The notes under the pieces: generated by a model
What the model was told of the DNA's origin: nothing
Database searches by the model: none
Seen by the model: the letters and a program-made list of their open reading frames with translations, nothing else
Source of the DNA: Paraescarpia echinospica
Taxonomy: Eukaryota > Annelida > Polychaeta > Sabellida > Siboglinidae
DNA length: 64,000 nt
Reading direction: 5' to 3'
Assembly (NCBI GenBank): GCA_020002185.1
Contig: CM034534.1
Coordinates: 60,988,067 to 61,052,066 of the forward strand
Made by a program: the position numbers and the translations under genes
In this document: piece by piece, positions 1 to 11,986 of the stretch
Layout of the letters: every line of letters begins with the position of its first letter
Position numbering within the stretch: the first letter of the stretch is position 1

Positions 1-1053
1 TTCGCTCAACTCGGACAGAGTTCGGATGTTTGTAATGTATCTTCCCATAAATGTCTAAGTCGGATGATATAAATCGGATCTTCACCTAACTCGGACCGAG
101 TCGGTCCATTTTATCCGAGATAATGTGTTTTTCATGACCAAATCGCGGTATTCAACAAAAATCACTTGTTTTTTGGAGTACATGTACCAGATGAAGTAAA
201 AAGTGAAACGGCTATTCCAAGAAAATGATCCAGACAGCCACAATGTACGTAGACGTCACGTCTTCACTCATCTAATACAACTAGCGTCACCCAGCCAGTG
301 GACGATGTATTACAAAGTACATGACATTCCATTACTAGTACATCCTAGCCACCAGGAAACAAGAGGCATCGGAAGAAGTCGCACCATTTCTCAAGAAGTT
401 GGACTATTTTGAACGCCGTCATTGCTCTGAAGTCAGCGTGGAATAAAACGAAACTGGGAATGCTTCTAAACTGCAACAAAAAGTGGGATTGGTCGATGGT
501 GTTGAACGTCAAGACGATGGCGACGACGAAGCTGCTGCTCCGTTCAGAAACTGACGGAACAAGCTCCGCGAGGTGTATAACTGTATGGAGATGCTGCATG
601 TACAATGGATTTACATTAAATAAAGTCTTATGCAACATATAATATACTACTTGATCATTGAATCTCATAATTCAACCATGTTTGTTCAGTTACCTGAAAT
701 CATCCTTGGGTGAGGTACGATAATAGTATGTGGACTACCTCTGTTATATATATATCCAACACAAATGCTAAATCAGTTTTATGTAGACTACCTCTGTTAT
801 ATACTTGATTAGTAAGTTATATACTAATTTATGTAGACTACCTTTGTTATATATATCCAACACAAATGCTAAATCAGTTGTACTTCATTAAGTATCCAGA
901 AATATACAATAATGATATGTATGAAACATTTTACTATCAATAGCATAAATGTATACTATTAGTATGTTTAATTATTAGTGATTTTTACCTCTTCTAAATT
1001 ATAAATTTAGTGAACTGAAATAGTGCTGGAGCCAGTGAAAATATGATTGCAAT
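1..1053. other. Left-edge non-coding stretch with short local repeats
   Basis: No recognisable gene. Short ORFs between 203 and 642 match no family I know and have no splice or start context. From about 727 to 880 a block containing 'gtagactacctctgttatat' and 'ccaacacaaatgctaaatca' recurs two or three times, so this is a small local duplication in AT-rich sequence. It lies beyond the 3' end of the minus-strand THOC6 gene. Confidence 0.5.
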
Positions 1054-1233
1054 ATGGCTTTCAAATCAGCTTCTCTTAGAAAAAGTACTTTAAACACTGA
1101 AAGAGGATGGTATGGTTTTAATAATGAAGCACCTCTAACAATGATACCGTTGTCTGCTGCACAATTGGACAGAATGCCTCAAATTAAATATTACGCAGAC
1201 CGTTTCTATTTGTGTCAGAATAATGTTTTGTAA
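1054..1233 (+). CDS. Small unassigned ORF, 59 aa
   Basis: An ATG-to-TAA ORF of 60 codons starts MAFKSASLRKST and contains GWYGFNNEAPLTM; its composition looks more protein-like than its surroundings. I do not recognise it. No intron signals, signal peptide or membrane segment are evident. It lies on the strand opposite THOC6, about 270 bp beyond that gene's stop codon. It could be a chance ORF, a retroposed fragment or one exon of a gene running off the window. Confidence 0.2.
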   Translation: MAFKSASLRKSTLNTERGWYGFNNEAPLTMIPLSAAQLDRMPQIKYYADRFYLCQNNVL

Positions 1234-1361
1234 ACCGGCATAAGTCTACATTAAGACAAACACCTTTGTTTATGAAATACAAACGTAAATCCCATCACAC
1301 AAACATAAGTTACCGCTGCTGTGTTTTGAAGACAACAAATCTCACCATAATGCTGAACAGT

Positions 1362-1367
1362 TTTATT
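1362..1367 (-). terminator. Candidate THOC6 polyadenylation signal
   Basis: Reverse-complement AATAAA, 140 bp beyond the THOC6 stop codon (1506) in the direction of transcription. Position and motif fit a short 3' UTR. No transcript evidence is available, and other AT-rich hexamers occur nearby. Confidence 0.4.
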
Positions 1368-1505
1368 TTATTAATTAAACAAAGCATAGGAATTTGTGTT
1401 GATACCACAAACCCAAAGAATGTCATTATATTTGTTGAATGTTGTTGCCAATATCAAGGTCTGTCAACTAGTACTTCCTTCATCCTTAATTAACTGAAAT
1501 AAATC

Positions 1506-4500
1506 CTAACATGTCTCAAGGGAGAATGCTCGATAGCCGAAGTTTGTACAAATGTCCACCTTGTGGCTGTTTCCTGCAATGCTCAGCACCTGGTGGGAAA
1601 TAAAACAATACAATGGTCAACATCACTGACTGTCTTCTGCACTTTCTGCGTTGTACACAAATACATTAAGTATCGGGAATAGTGAAGGTTGTTATTTCAG
1701 GTCCTGTTGGCAAAGTCTGAAATTTTTTTAGTTTCCATGAAGTAGTAACATTTATTTATCACAATACAAGTGAGTTTATGATGTGATTGTCATACAGATG
1801 TATTTATTGAAGATTACATACAAATCAGTTGTAAATTATCTACAAATTGTAGATAATCACACTGAAACACAAACTTTGTCATTGTAAGCTCTACGCAGTG
1901 TTCCCAGCAGATGAATAACATTGGCCACCTGATTTCCCATTACCTTTCACTTGAAGGCCAACATTTGTCCTTAGCAGCCAATTATCACTATATATCCCTT
2001 GCAACCAACAATCTCTCCTTGTCAACCCTTTATTTATCCCTGGGAACAAAATTTCTAGCAACATGGTGTATATCCTTAGCAATATGTTGTGTGTCCCCAG
2101 TTACCAGTTGTGTATCCATAGAAACTGTCATGTAACCATAACAACCAGTTCAGTTGAGTATCCCTAGCGATCTCCATGTATCCCTAGCAACCTGTTGTAT
2201 ATACCTAGCAACTATTATATTCCTAGCGACTATTAAGTATGCCTAGCAACTAAAATGTATCCTTAGCGACACGCTACCTATCCCAATCTCACCTTTGCAT
2301 TCTCTGAAGTGCTGTTGACTTTTAAACTGAATATGCTCGTGGGAGAACACGGGACCTTTGACCTTTCTTCACCATTCACTGACCAGTGGTGGACGAACGC
2401 CTGATTGCCCGCAGAGATTATCTACAGGAACAATGACATGTTATCTACAGAAACTAGCAAATTATCTATAGAAACAATGACAATATATATATACATAAAC
2501 ACTGACAAATTGTCAACAGAAACAATGACATTATTAATAGAAACAATGACAAAACATCTACAGAAACAATAACATCATCTACATAAGTGGCAAATTATCA
2601 ACAACAAAAAGCAATTTGTCTAAGATAAGCTCGTTTCTAATCATGCAAAACATTATACAAATTTATTCAGATATAGTCGGATTTAAAAAGAATTTCATGT
2701 CAATAATAATTATGGATTTCAACCCCAAAATGTGGCCGTCTGCCAATTACACTTACACTGTCGTCGTGGAAGAGCGCTGTCTTCTGACAGACCCCGGGCG
2801 TGTCGAAAACAGCGGTGGCCGCCAGGGAACGCAGATGCCACAGACACAACCTGGGCCCTCCGCCACACACCTGCAGCATGGCAAACAAAAATATACAAAA
2901 GCTGTCTCTATTATAAAATGGATGGCATAAGTATACATTAATTTTGATGTAACAGGCACCATTGCTTCAATAATTTATTTCTAACAGCATCAAAGCAAAA
3001 CTTTAAAAATCTGCAACTTTTTAGTATATTCAGATTTAACAAGATGGCCATGTAGAGCAGAAACTCCAGATGGCAAGTGGCCAAGGAAGCCTTTGGCTTA
3101 TCGAGATATTTGTAAAAGTTTTCTTTAAACATATTCACAGTTATACTGCTGGCTTTTAGACAATCAGTAGATAATATGAAAGGTTTCAGGCCAAAACGTG
3201 ATATATCCATTTTCTTCGTTTTGAGAAAAAAAACACTTGTGTTTCACCCTCAAAGTTTAAACAAAAACTTGCAAATACAATGGGTGTATATTAAATCACA
3301 GAGAATGGTAGCAAAATCTGAAATATTAGTTACAGATTTGTTACGCAAAATGGGATAATTTTGTTATCAAAATGCCATGGATCTGTACAGAGCACGCCAT
3401 CACTCAGTGCAGCTACACGTGCGGCAAGGCGGCGCTGATTGGCTGAAAATGGATATATTGCTTTTTGATTAAAAAGTCGTATGTTGAAAACAAACACTCC
3501 TTTGTGCCCATCGTTTAATGGGGATTTCTCAAATCTGTTTATAAATTATATAGTATCCTAGCTTAACACGTGTTTACACATATGGTTCGTCCTGGTTTGA
3601 GCGAAATTTTATAAATTGCATTTATCGTGTGTTGCCCTGAAACTCTCCATGTTCCATTCATCTATAATCTGAGAATCAATACTTTCTGGTTACCTTTCTC
3701 ACAACCTCCAGTTCGTCTTAAGCGACACCAAATTTATGTCAATATTTTCATAATCATCCAATGTCTAAAAACATATTTGATCTCTTAATTTTTTTATCTC
3801 TGGGATTTTCTAGGTGTTCAGATAGTAATCGTCCATGTAAACTCTTACCCCAAAATTCATTATCACCCTCACAACTGTCACAACTAGTTCATGTTATTAT
3901 TATTATTACTATCATTTCTATAGTGCCATATCTCCGGGACCAGCCCGTTCATAGGCACGTACACACATTATAAAACGTACATGGAATCAAATGTAAAAAA
4001 TATATGTATAAAGATGCCGGTAAAAATAATATTAAGATTTACAAAATTATATATATAATGTAACTAAAATACATTATATATTTGCACAAATATTAAGATA
4101 ATTAAGTAAAAGAATATATATTATAATATATAAAATTTTATTAAAACAAATATTAATAAATTAATTAAAATATATATAACATTAAAAAAATTAATTAATT
4201 GATTAAATACAATTCAATACAAAGTTAAAAAGTGTCCTAAAGACGATGGTGAAATTACGAGGTCCAGAATATTGCCGATGGTGTGTGTCGGATCACGAAC
4301 ATGCTGCTGCAAGTTGGTGACGTGCAGATCAGAGAAGTCATTTGAGTCTTTATTTCCGGCCTTTCCGTAGTTGATGTTAAAATCTCCCACGATAATTAGT
4401 CCAGTAAACTGTGAACTTGTGAGATTGGTGAACTTGGCCATAAACGTTTTGAAAGAAACTCCGCCTCGCCCTGTGGATGGAGGTCTGTAAATGAGTAATA

Positions 4501-7500
4501 ACCTGATAACACTTGATGGTGTAGCAAACACCACCTCAAGGCACTGGAAGGACAATGCTGACCAGTGTCGCGATAAGATCATGTTGATACACAACTTGTA
4601 TAAAACACGATTCCCCCACCCCGTCGGTCAGGCCGAGGTTGGTGGACCAAGTTGTATCCATCCGGGTACAACTTGCTGATATTTGGGATGTCCTTGGGGT
4701 CACCTGTCAGCCACGTCTCTGTAAGCGTGATGATGTCAAGATCATGTCCATGGATATAATCGGTAATTAAATAAGTTTTGTTCCTGATGGGTCTTGCATT
4801 TAGCAGAGCAAGGTTTGTGCAGTTCAAAGTTCGAGAGTAATCAGAGTAATGTTCATAAGGTGTGTTAATTACTACACACTTACCATCCAGTCATCAGCTG
4901 TGTCAATCGCAACACACCCGACCCAGCGACCAAGCTGTGGTCTAGCGCAGTTCTACAACAGTCCAGTGTACGTCCAGTAGCACATTGGTCATTCACTAGT
5001 AAACGTTGACCACGCAAAATTAGAATGAATATATGGAAGAAATTATCTATTGTATTTCCTAAAGGTAAATCAATGAGTTATTTCAATGACTTCGTTGTTC
5101 TCAGGTTTGTAATTGTAAAGAAAACTTCTTGTAATTATGACTAAAATATTCTGAGGAATATCCTTTGTAATTATACATTGCACTGACTAATAAGTTTGGC
5201 AATTCCATAATTGTATTACTTTCAATATGGGGCAAATATGGCTTGACATTTCAACCAATTCTGTATTTTTGTTTTCATTAGACATTTCTCAGGCAAGCTC
5301 TATTGATGGTCCACAAATCACGGTACCACATATACCAAAACATGCATAGTTTTGCACTCATATAAATGCTCATACCTCGTTCTTGTAGGGTTCAATAATC
5401 TGGCTGGCTTCTAAAGGGTGCCTCAGATCTGAAACATTGCCGTGTAACGAGCTTATCACAAAGATATGATCTTAAACATTAATGTACATTTGACTTGGCA
5501 CATTCAAATTTCAATTAGTGGTTTGTCAAAACTAGATAACCACTTCCACAAATGAGCTGACATGCTGCAGTGAATACTAGATGTTTTACTTTTTCACAAA
5601 AATTATTCGAAAATGAGAAGAGCAAAAAACTGAAGAGCGGAGATGAGTTGTTTAATGCACAGAGGTCATGTTGATACATACCCCATATTCGTACAGAGCC
5701 ATCCTCTGATGCCGACACACACTCCTGACCAGTACTGAGCATGGCGACTGCGTGGATGTAGTCTGTGTGTCCCTTCAGCCCTAGCTGTAACAGCACACAT
5801 CAACAATAAAAGTTTACTTCACATGCATGCAATGTACTCTGGCCAGTATGGGTGTGCAGTTATGATTATAACAAATCCACCTCTGTGGGAAGCATTCAGC
5901 AACGCTGCAATTACTGCGCAGTCTATTCGTTCACATACACCACTGTCTACAGCCAGGTACTCATCTATACAGCTGAGTGCACTGGTGCGACAAGGAGTGA
6001 ACAAAATTGCGCAAGAGGATGTGTACACATGAAATTTCTTCTGCATTTGAAAACGTTTGGCTGTCTGTTCTGTAGCTCAGAATCAGTCGGGTGGTAAAAA
6101 TGTTAACATAAAATAATAAAACATTTTGGTCTTATTACCCAATTTGCTGGGCAGTATATATATATACTTTCAACTTATTTATTCCAGCTTTAAGAACATC
6201 ATATTAATACAAAATAAAAGAACGAGGTACAGACACTCGCTTCAACAAGAGTTGTTGGCATCACTCACCAGGTTGTTCCCAGCCTCCAGGTCCCACACGT
6301 AGACCTTATTGTCTCCACATCCGGCAAACAGTCGCGTCCCCGACTCCTGGAATCAACACCACAGCATATGAAAGGTAAGTTCTTACACAGCTCAGTATCC
6401 AGTCCTCAGGACTGCTCGAGGTGCTTTACACTTTACTCCCTGGCAGACCTGTTCAATCTAACCTAATACCATCTCAACTTCTCTGGTAATCATTCAGCCA
6501 CGATGCAATTAATGCACAAAGACTATTTGTACACAAATATACACCACTGTCTATAGCCAGGTACTCATTCATGCAGCTGAGTGAACTGGAGTAATGTAGA
6601 GTGAACAAAATTACCAAAGGTTTGACACAGCAGCACAGGATTCAAATCCGGGCTCTCTCGATTGAGACTCCGAAGCTCTAGCAACAGCACCACTGCGCTC
6701 CGGACTACTTATGGAGACACTCTAGCCACCCACTGCTACACACCAATGTTTGGGGTAGGGGGTGATTCCAGGGTCATAATTCCACATTTGTTTTAGTTGT
6801 TTACAGGGACCCAACATTCTTATGAGCTAATTATCCAGATTTAGCTCTTTAAATCAATTTAGCTCCTTAGCAGTGATCTTGTATTCTGAAAACTGTCATC
6901 ACTAGGGTGAGCCACTTGGTCACTTACACTGGTGTCATACGAAATATAGACCCAGTGATATCTGGACATGCGGGTCTAAATATCAGATGAAATACAAGCT
7001 CACTGAAAGCATTCAGGGTTACAAAATTGCTTTAGCTGAGTCAACATCCATTATATTTCAATATAATTTTCCAGCTTGTTTATGTTATTGCATAGCTGTG
7101 ACATAACTTAGCATCGCAGACATGTGATCTCACCTGTCGGTCAACCACCAGGCAGTTGGTCTCCACACTTGCAAAACGATCTCTGGCAGAAGAACACAAC
7201 AATTAGTGAAGGCCACGCAGTGGAGACTAGGATAAGTGTTGTAGAGGAAATATCCACTTGAACGCCAGGACAGTCAGGTCTACTGATGCATCCAAGTTGT
7301 GTGTGTGTGCATGCATGCGTGTGTGTGTGTGTTTGCGTGCGTGTGTGCACGCCCGCATGTGTGTGTGTGTGTGCATATGTGTGCGTGTGTGTGTGTGTAC
7401 AAGTGTGCGTACGTTCGCACATCCGCATGGATCCGTGCATGAGTGTTTGCACAGTACTGCATATACAGAAGCTATATAAATACTATTATATACTAGTGTG

Positions 7501-10266
7501 TCCTGGTCTCCTATTTGATTACTGGCTACCAGCTTGGTAGACTAGTGCAATCCTATCACAACATATATTCCAATTTGTAAAACACGCCTGAAACAGAGGT
7601 ATCTGAGAGAGGTGGTGGTGGTGGTGGTGGCTTACTCGACTGGGATGTTCAAAGAAGAAATGTTCTTTGGGTCCTTTGTGTAAACATCCGTCCAGTTCCA
7701 CACGTGAATCTCTCCTGTGCTTCCGCCACTGCAAGTACATGCACACAAGGTCATGGATTAACCAACTAAAACAATCAAGTTATGGCGTATTTATAAATGA
7801 TAATAATAATGGAAAAAGTAAAGGTAAGTTCTTATATAGCGCAGTATCCAGTCCTCAGGACTGCTCAAAATGCTTTACACTTTACTCCCTGGCAGACTTG
7901 TTCAATCAAACATCATTTTGACTTCTCCAGGAAGCATCCAGCCATCCTACAATTAATGCAAGAAGACAACACGTACACAAATATCCACCACTGACTATAG
8001 ACGGGTACTCATTCATACAGCTGAGTGAACTGGAGCAATGTAGAGTGATAAACTTGTATCGTTCCTAAATCCTCATAAACCCAGCTCAGAGGTGCATAAA
8101 CATGAAACGGTTAGACAATCTACTGACATTAAGCCATCCTAAAACCAAATAAAAGAGAAATACATCTACAGTTTATGCAAAAGAAATATGATTTTATTAT
8201 TATTATTTTACCTTCTCGTGTACATGAGATGGTTTATATCAACAACTATAATACAATATTCCATGGGGCAGCACTCCATTAAATATTACGCAAACAAACA
8301 CACATGAAATAGACAGACAAAAGGTGGCATCCATGTGTGCACTTACCTCAAGAGAAGGCGATCGGTTGTAGCTAGGGCATATATGGCACCAGTGTGGGCT
8401 GGAAGTGACATAGATGAAAGTAAACAATCAAATTATAATATAAAATAACACATAACACCATTTAGCTAAACCAACTCCCTGTCGTTTATGTAGACATTAG
8501 GTTGTAATGAAACCACAACTGTACAATGAATATTTTAAATATTAAAAGACAAATTCATAAAATTTAAGACAGCAAATTTTGGTTCTTTTTATGTTGTACA
8601 CTCTTATGCGATTCATAAACATATTTTTCAATATCATTATTTGAAAGTGCATACATCATTTGTTATTATGGAACACAGTATATTTTATCCAAGGATATGG
8701 CCTTTAAGGAAATGTTTACTGATAAAACTGCATTTGTATATAGAAAAAAATTAATAGGAAATAAAATGGTAATGCCATACACTCTGTACATTATGAAAAA
8801 ATGAAGACGCACTCCAAACATTTGGTTAACAAAAAACCCTACCTGTGAATGTATTGATGGGCTTCCATGCATGAGACTTGGCTTCTGGACTTAGTGCACT
8901 GGCCAGGCTGTAGCAGAATAAACAAAACAGTACGTCAACACGTATTTGCACTGATTCTACTGCTGTTTGTGAAAATGCCTAAAACTTATATTGTAGCAGA
9001 ATGTTATCTTTTACACTGACAAAATGCCACGTCTGTAAATAAAACAAATTGCAGTTATGACACTGACAAGGAGTTGAATTAAAATCTTAAATTTTGGCAA
9101 TTTTGTATTGTAATAAAAATTATCATGAACTCACCTAAAAATTATGATTTTCCCCAAATTGTTTCCCACCGCGAGGTATTTACCGCAGGGTGAGAAACAC
9201 TGGCAGAAAATAGTGGTGTGTAGCCGTCGCCGAGCCAACAATATCTCATCCTGAAAGAAACACAGTAACTGAGTACTTAAGATAAAATGTTTTGAGATAC
9301 TGGTATGTACTTTATTTTAGCAGGCTAAATCATGATGAAAGTGTGCAAATAATTTTACACCCGGACAGGGTATATCTTACTATTTCACAATTTATTAAGT
9401 TTTTGTAACTTTTACCTTATTTCTGCAAGACCTCAAGGGGAGCCATGGTCACACAGAGCTATCCATTATTATAATAACCTTGGGGTATGGGTGACAATTC
9501 ACTGCCTCAATTAATACAAATAACTTTTCATATTAAAATCGTTTTCTTGTGCAATCAGAAGGGCATGGAACCATGCAACTACCAATCACAGGTCAGCTCA
9601 AGGAGGCTCTCAAGACACAATTTTGTCATAATTAGTTTAGGAATTAGGATAATACATTGTAGGGTCTAACAATAGGTAACAGTTTAATGTGCAATTATAA
9701 TTATTATCCACCAGGTGTGTAGTATGACCAATTGTATTGTATTGATAGCATTGTGTTTATTAATTTGCAAAAAGATTTTAAAACAAGTTTAAAACATTAC
9801 AAAATAAAAGTTTAGCTATTTACAAATTACTAGCCGACTAAGCCGTGCCTGGGCTGTTTCAGATTACTTAAATTATTACTAATTTGCTTGCAGATCTATA
9901 TTGAACATTGTTAGAAATAATTTAATACATTTACAATTATCCCAGCATTCAGATACAGTGATATATAAAAAATATGTTATTATTTACTATTTAATGTGAC
10001 GTGCTAAACAACCTAAAAATACGCTAGCGCCACCCGCACTCTTTCGTCTCGAGACCGAGTTTGTTTCTGACAGCCACCGATAGGCGATAGTCAATTGTTG
10101 AATGTAACAGCACGAATTAGTAAGTGACATACGTATGTCTAGTTTTAACAAGGTTCCCATTTTTTTAAGTCCAGCTGTGTACATTAATCGGGTTTTAGTT
10201 GTTAGCTAAATCACACAAACATCATTTTTTAATACAAATTTCCCGCACCTCGCCATTGTCCACCAT
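1506..10266 (-). CDS. THOC6: THO complex subunit 6 (WD-repeat, mRNA export)
   Basis: WD40 subunit of the nuclear THO/TREX complex, which couples transcription and splicing to mRNA export. Thirteen exons join with consistent phases: 10249-10266, 9135-9250, 8843-8907, 8347-8398, 7636-7728, 7134-7182, 6269-6346, 5682-5784, 5376-5428, 4884-4952, 2757-2870, 2293-2421 and 1506-1589. The product is 340 aa; human THOC6 is 341. Matching landmarks are [13 protein letters not shown] in exon 2, [12 protein letters not shown] in exon 7, [11 protein letters not shown] and DGSVRIWD in exons 8-9, [14 protein letters not shown] in exon 11, and the C-terminal [10 protein letters not shown]. Exons 2-13 are certain. 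Exon 1 (MVDNGE, strong 'aaaATGG' context, donor gtgcgg) is chosen because it fits phase and expected length, and is tentative. Intron 10 holds a LINE endonuclease fragment; introns 5, 7 and possibly 4 hold SINEs; the exon 12 acceptor lies in a degenerate tandem array. Confidence 0.93.
1930..2285. repeat. Degenerate short tandem repeats in THOC6 intron 12
   Basis: Imperfect units of roughly 20-25 bp built on 'gtatccctagcaac' recur about a dozen times, with variants such as 'tatacctagcaact' and 'gtatccttagcgac'. They end just before the donor of exon 12. No coding or transposon signature. The ORFs seen here simply read through the repeat. Confidence 0.6.
2416..2595 (-). repeat. Degenerate 19-24 bp tandem array containing the THOC6 exon 12 acceptor
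   Basis: Read on the gene strand, about eight units approximate 'tgtcattgtttctgtagATAAT'. The unit nearest the exon is the real acceptor, with the AG at 2422-2423 and exon 12 starting ATAAT at 2421. At least three upstream units keep an intact pyrimidine-rich tract and TAG followed by AT (for example AG ending at 2445). The exon-proximal decoy would add 23 nt and bring a TAA stop into frame. Confidence 0.65.
4230..4830 (-). mobile_element. LINE endonuclease-domain fragment in THOC6 intron 10
   Basis: Two minus-strand ORF pieces in different frames (about 4579-4827 and 4214-4594) carry hallmarks of the apurinic-type endonuclease of non-LTR retrotransposons: [41 protein letters not shown] and IIVGDFNI. 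The reading frame is broken between them and no reverse transcriptase follows, so this is a dead, truncated insertion. The adjoining 4000-4200 region is extremely AT-rich. It is sense-oriented relative to THOC6. Confidence 0.8.
5836..6032 (-). repeat. SINE family A, partial copy
   Basis: It shares 'gggaagcattcagcaacg', 'caccactgtctac', 'agccaggtactcat' and 'cagctgagtg' with the fuller copies at 6372, 46137 and 51328. The tRNA-like head and LINE-like tail are missing or diverged. It sits in THOC6 intron 7 beside exon 8. Confidence 0.65.
6372..6715 (-). repeat. SINE family A, near full-length copy
   Basis: Reverse-oriented copy of the tRNA-derived SINE. The tail, 'gtaagttcttacacagctcagtatcc', is on the left. 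The tRNA-like head, on the right, includes a reverse-complement B-box-like 'gattcaaatcc' near 6640. It lies in THOC6 intron 6, about 25 bp from exon 7. Confidence 0.75.
7296..7415. repeat. Interrupted (GT)n microsatellite
   Basis: About 120 bp dominated by GT dinucleotides with interspersed GCAT/GCGT, in THOC6 intron 5. Cys/Val-rich and His/Thr-rich ORFs over it are artefacts. Confidence 0.9.
7608..7630. repeat. (GGT/CCA)n tract next to the THOC6 exon 5 donor
   Basis: Seven consecutive GGT triplets on the plus strand read as CCA repeats on the gene strand. They begin within five bases after the donor of exon 5 (exon edge 7636). Length changes here would alter the first intronic positions beyond the donor. 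Confidence 0.7.
7822..8052 (-). repeat. SINE family A, copy lacking the tRNA head
   Basis: Tail and core match the 46137 copy ('ggtaagttcttatatagcgcagtatccagtcc', then 'ttcatacagctgagtgaactgga'), and homology stops before the tRNA-like region. In THOC6 intron 4, 94 bp from exon 5. Confidence 0.75.
9299..9501 (+). repeat. About 200-bp dispersed repeat, arm 1 of an inverted pair
   Basis: Matches the reverse complement of 12367-12577 over its whole length. Shared blocks include 'tggtatgtactttatttta', 'aggctaaatcatgatgaaa', 'ggacagggtatatctt' and 'atttctgcaagacctcaagg'. It lies in THOC6 intron 1, just outside exon 2. No terminal repeats or coding content are seen. Confidence 0.8.
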
Positions 10267-10450
10267 TTTGACAGGGGAATGTGCAAAACGGTAACCAGGA
10301 ACAGGGTAAACAATATGTATTTGTAGATGTAGACCTGTAACTATAAAGTTCTATTGGTGACAAAACAATCGCATAATGAACGATATACAATACGTTAGGC
10401 ACAATTGAATAATTAACTTTCCGGGACACGGTGTAAAAGTGATGGCATTT
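10267..10450. promoter_or_regulatory. Probable shared THOC6/TTC1 promoter region
   Basis: Inference from layout. The tentative THOC6 start (10266, minus) and TTC1 (plus) are divergent. TTC1 has an acceptor-like 'tatttattttcag' ending at 11949 just before its ATG, which implies a 5' UTR intron and a start site further left. Candidate donors 'ggtaacc' and 'ggtaaac' lie on the plus strand near 10290-10310. No TATA or other core element can be assigned with confidence. Confidence 0.35.
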
Positions 10451-11334
10451 TAATTATCATTATTTTTACAGAAAGTGGAATTATAATGTTTTGGTGTACA
10501 GATAAAACTGAATGTAAAAATTATTCATTGCCCATTCCATTGGCATTGGATTACGTGAAGCTTATACATAGGTATGCAATTATTATATACACAACTAATT
10601 TAATAAGCACAAAACAATACAGATTAACTAGTACAAGTTTATCTTGCATCACAACAAATGAATTCTGCGACGAGCGCTATAAAATGGTTAAATGCATAAC
10701 GTACGACGTGGTCATTGGCAAATTCATATATTACCTCAAACTGACAATTGCGAAACAACAGATTAATAGAAAAAATATATACAACATGAACTTTCCATTC
10801 ATCTGGTGCAAAGAAAATCATAAATAACAAAAAACTGTAATCATCGGAAAATACTCTCGCGATCTAACAGGTATCAGACATCGCTCTGGACAACTGTTTA
10901 TTTGCCCATTTTCGAATTTGGTGGAAATGTTCTAATCACTCGAATGATATATTTCCATTTACGTTTCATGTTATTCTGTAAGTCCACAGCACATAACTGC
11001 ACCGCAGCTTAGTAACTTATATTTCAATCAAGTCGTTATAAAGTAAAATCACCGAAGACTGAAGTCGGGTAACGGTATAATATAAAATATAATGGCATTA
11101 TCGCCCACTGGCAATACCTTCTTATTTTTCAGTGGCACCTTTCTAAAACGAAAGAAAAGAACAAATTTAGTTATTAAGGATGTTGTTAGTTAATCTTTAG
11201 AAGCTGTGGCACTTGTGTAGAATCTGGACCGACTTCATAGTTATAATTATATTTTTGCCTAAATACATCAGTGAATTAATTACAATTTACATCATCCCCT
11301 GGAATTGGATTAATATTTATCATTTTATGTTACA
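10451..11334. other. Intergenic or TTC1 5' UTR intron, nothing recognised
   Basis: AT-rich sequence with a 113-codon plus-strand ORF (10486-10827) rich in Tyr, Ile and Lys that resembles no family I know and lacks gene context. Otherwise no structure seen. Confidence 0.4.
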
Positions 11335-11462
11335 AAAATATTGTGCTTTAGGGCACTTCTAAGGCCAAAATTGCAGTCCAGTCTGCATCAACAGCGCAGA
11401 TTGGCACAAAATGGAGCATTCTGCCTTTAGGCCTCAAAAGTCCACTAAGACACAATATTTTA
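11335..11462. repeat. 128-bp imperfect inverted repeat (foldback)
   Basis: The ends 'aatattgtgctttagggcac' and the reverse complement of 'gtccactaagacacaatatt' pair. An inner pair, 'ccagtctgc' with 'gcagattgg', surrounds the centre, so almost the whole segment can fold into one hairpin. It resembles a foldback mobile element or MITE remnant. It lies upstream of TTC1. Confidence 0.6.
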
Positions 11463-11986
11463 TAACAGATATGCCTGGGAGATCTGGAATCATGGAATTA
11501 ATGCTTTGGGGTATCATATTTCGGTAAACACACCATTTACACACGGTTATAACAAAACAATTCAGGTGGGCTCAAATTCCACACAATTGCCGAAGCTGTT
11601 TCATAATTAACTCAAGAAACTCATTGAAAAGGATTCTTAATGATGGACTATTTGTGTCGTTTATTAATTATGAATGCATAAAATATCAGTTTAATATAGA
11701 CAAGGACATATTCTAGAAACAATTATTTTATGTTTATGGACAATATGTCACAAATTATATTGATGATTGAAATCAGCAGCATACATGACTTGTTCTGTTA
11801 TCTTCCTTTAAGTTTAACTGATAACTCAACTGTTAGGGAATCATGCTAACTAACTCTATATTAGCCCAGACAGTTGCATTGTCTCAGCTTTAATGTTGCA
11901 CAAGCCATCTGACAATCTGTGCGAATCCCTGTTCCTATTTATTTTCAGGATCACTCTTAAGTTCATCTGCCACAACATAAAGAAAA

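Noticed and set aside
5819..6097. Four overlapping ORFs of 69-81 codons near 5.8-6.1 kb
   Set aside because: They translate a partial SINE copy in THOC6 intron 7.
7141..7540. Cys/Val-rich and His/Thr-rich ORFs
   Set aside because: They translate a (GT)n microsatellite and overlap THOC6 exon 6 on one side.
10486..10827. 113-codon ORF between THOC6 and TTC1
   Set aside because: AT-driven composition, no recognisable motif, no partner exons; considered chance.
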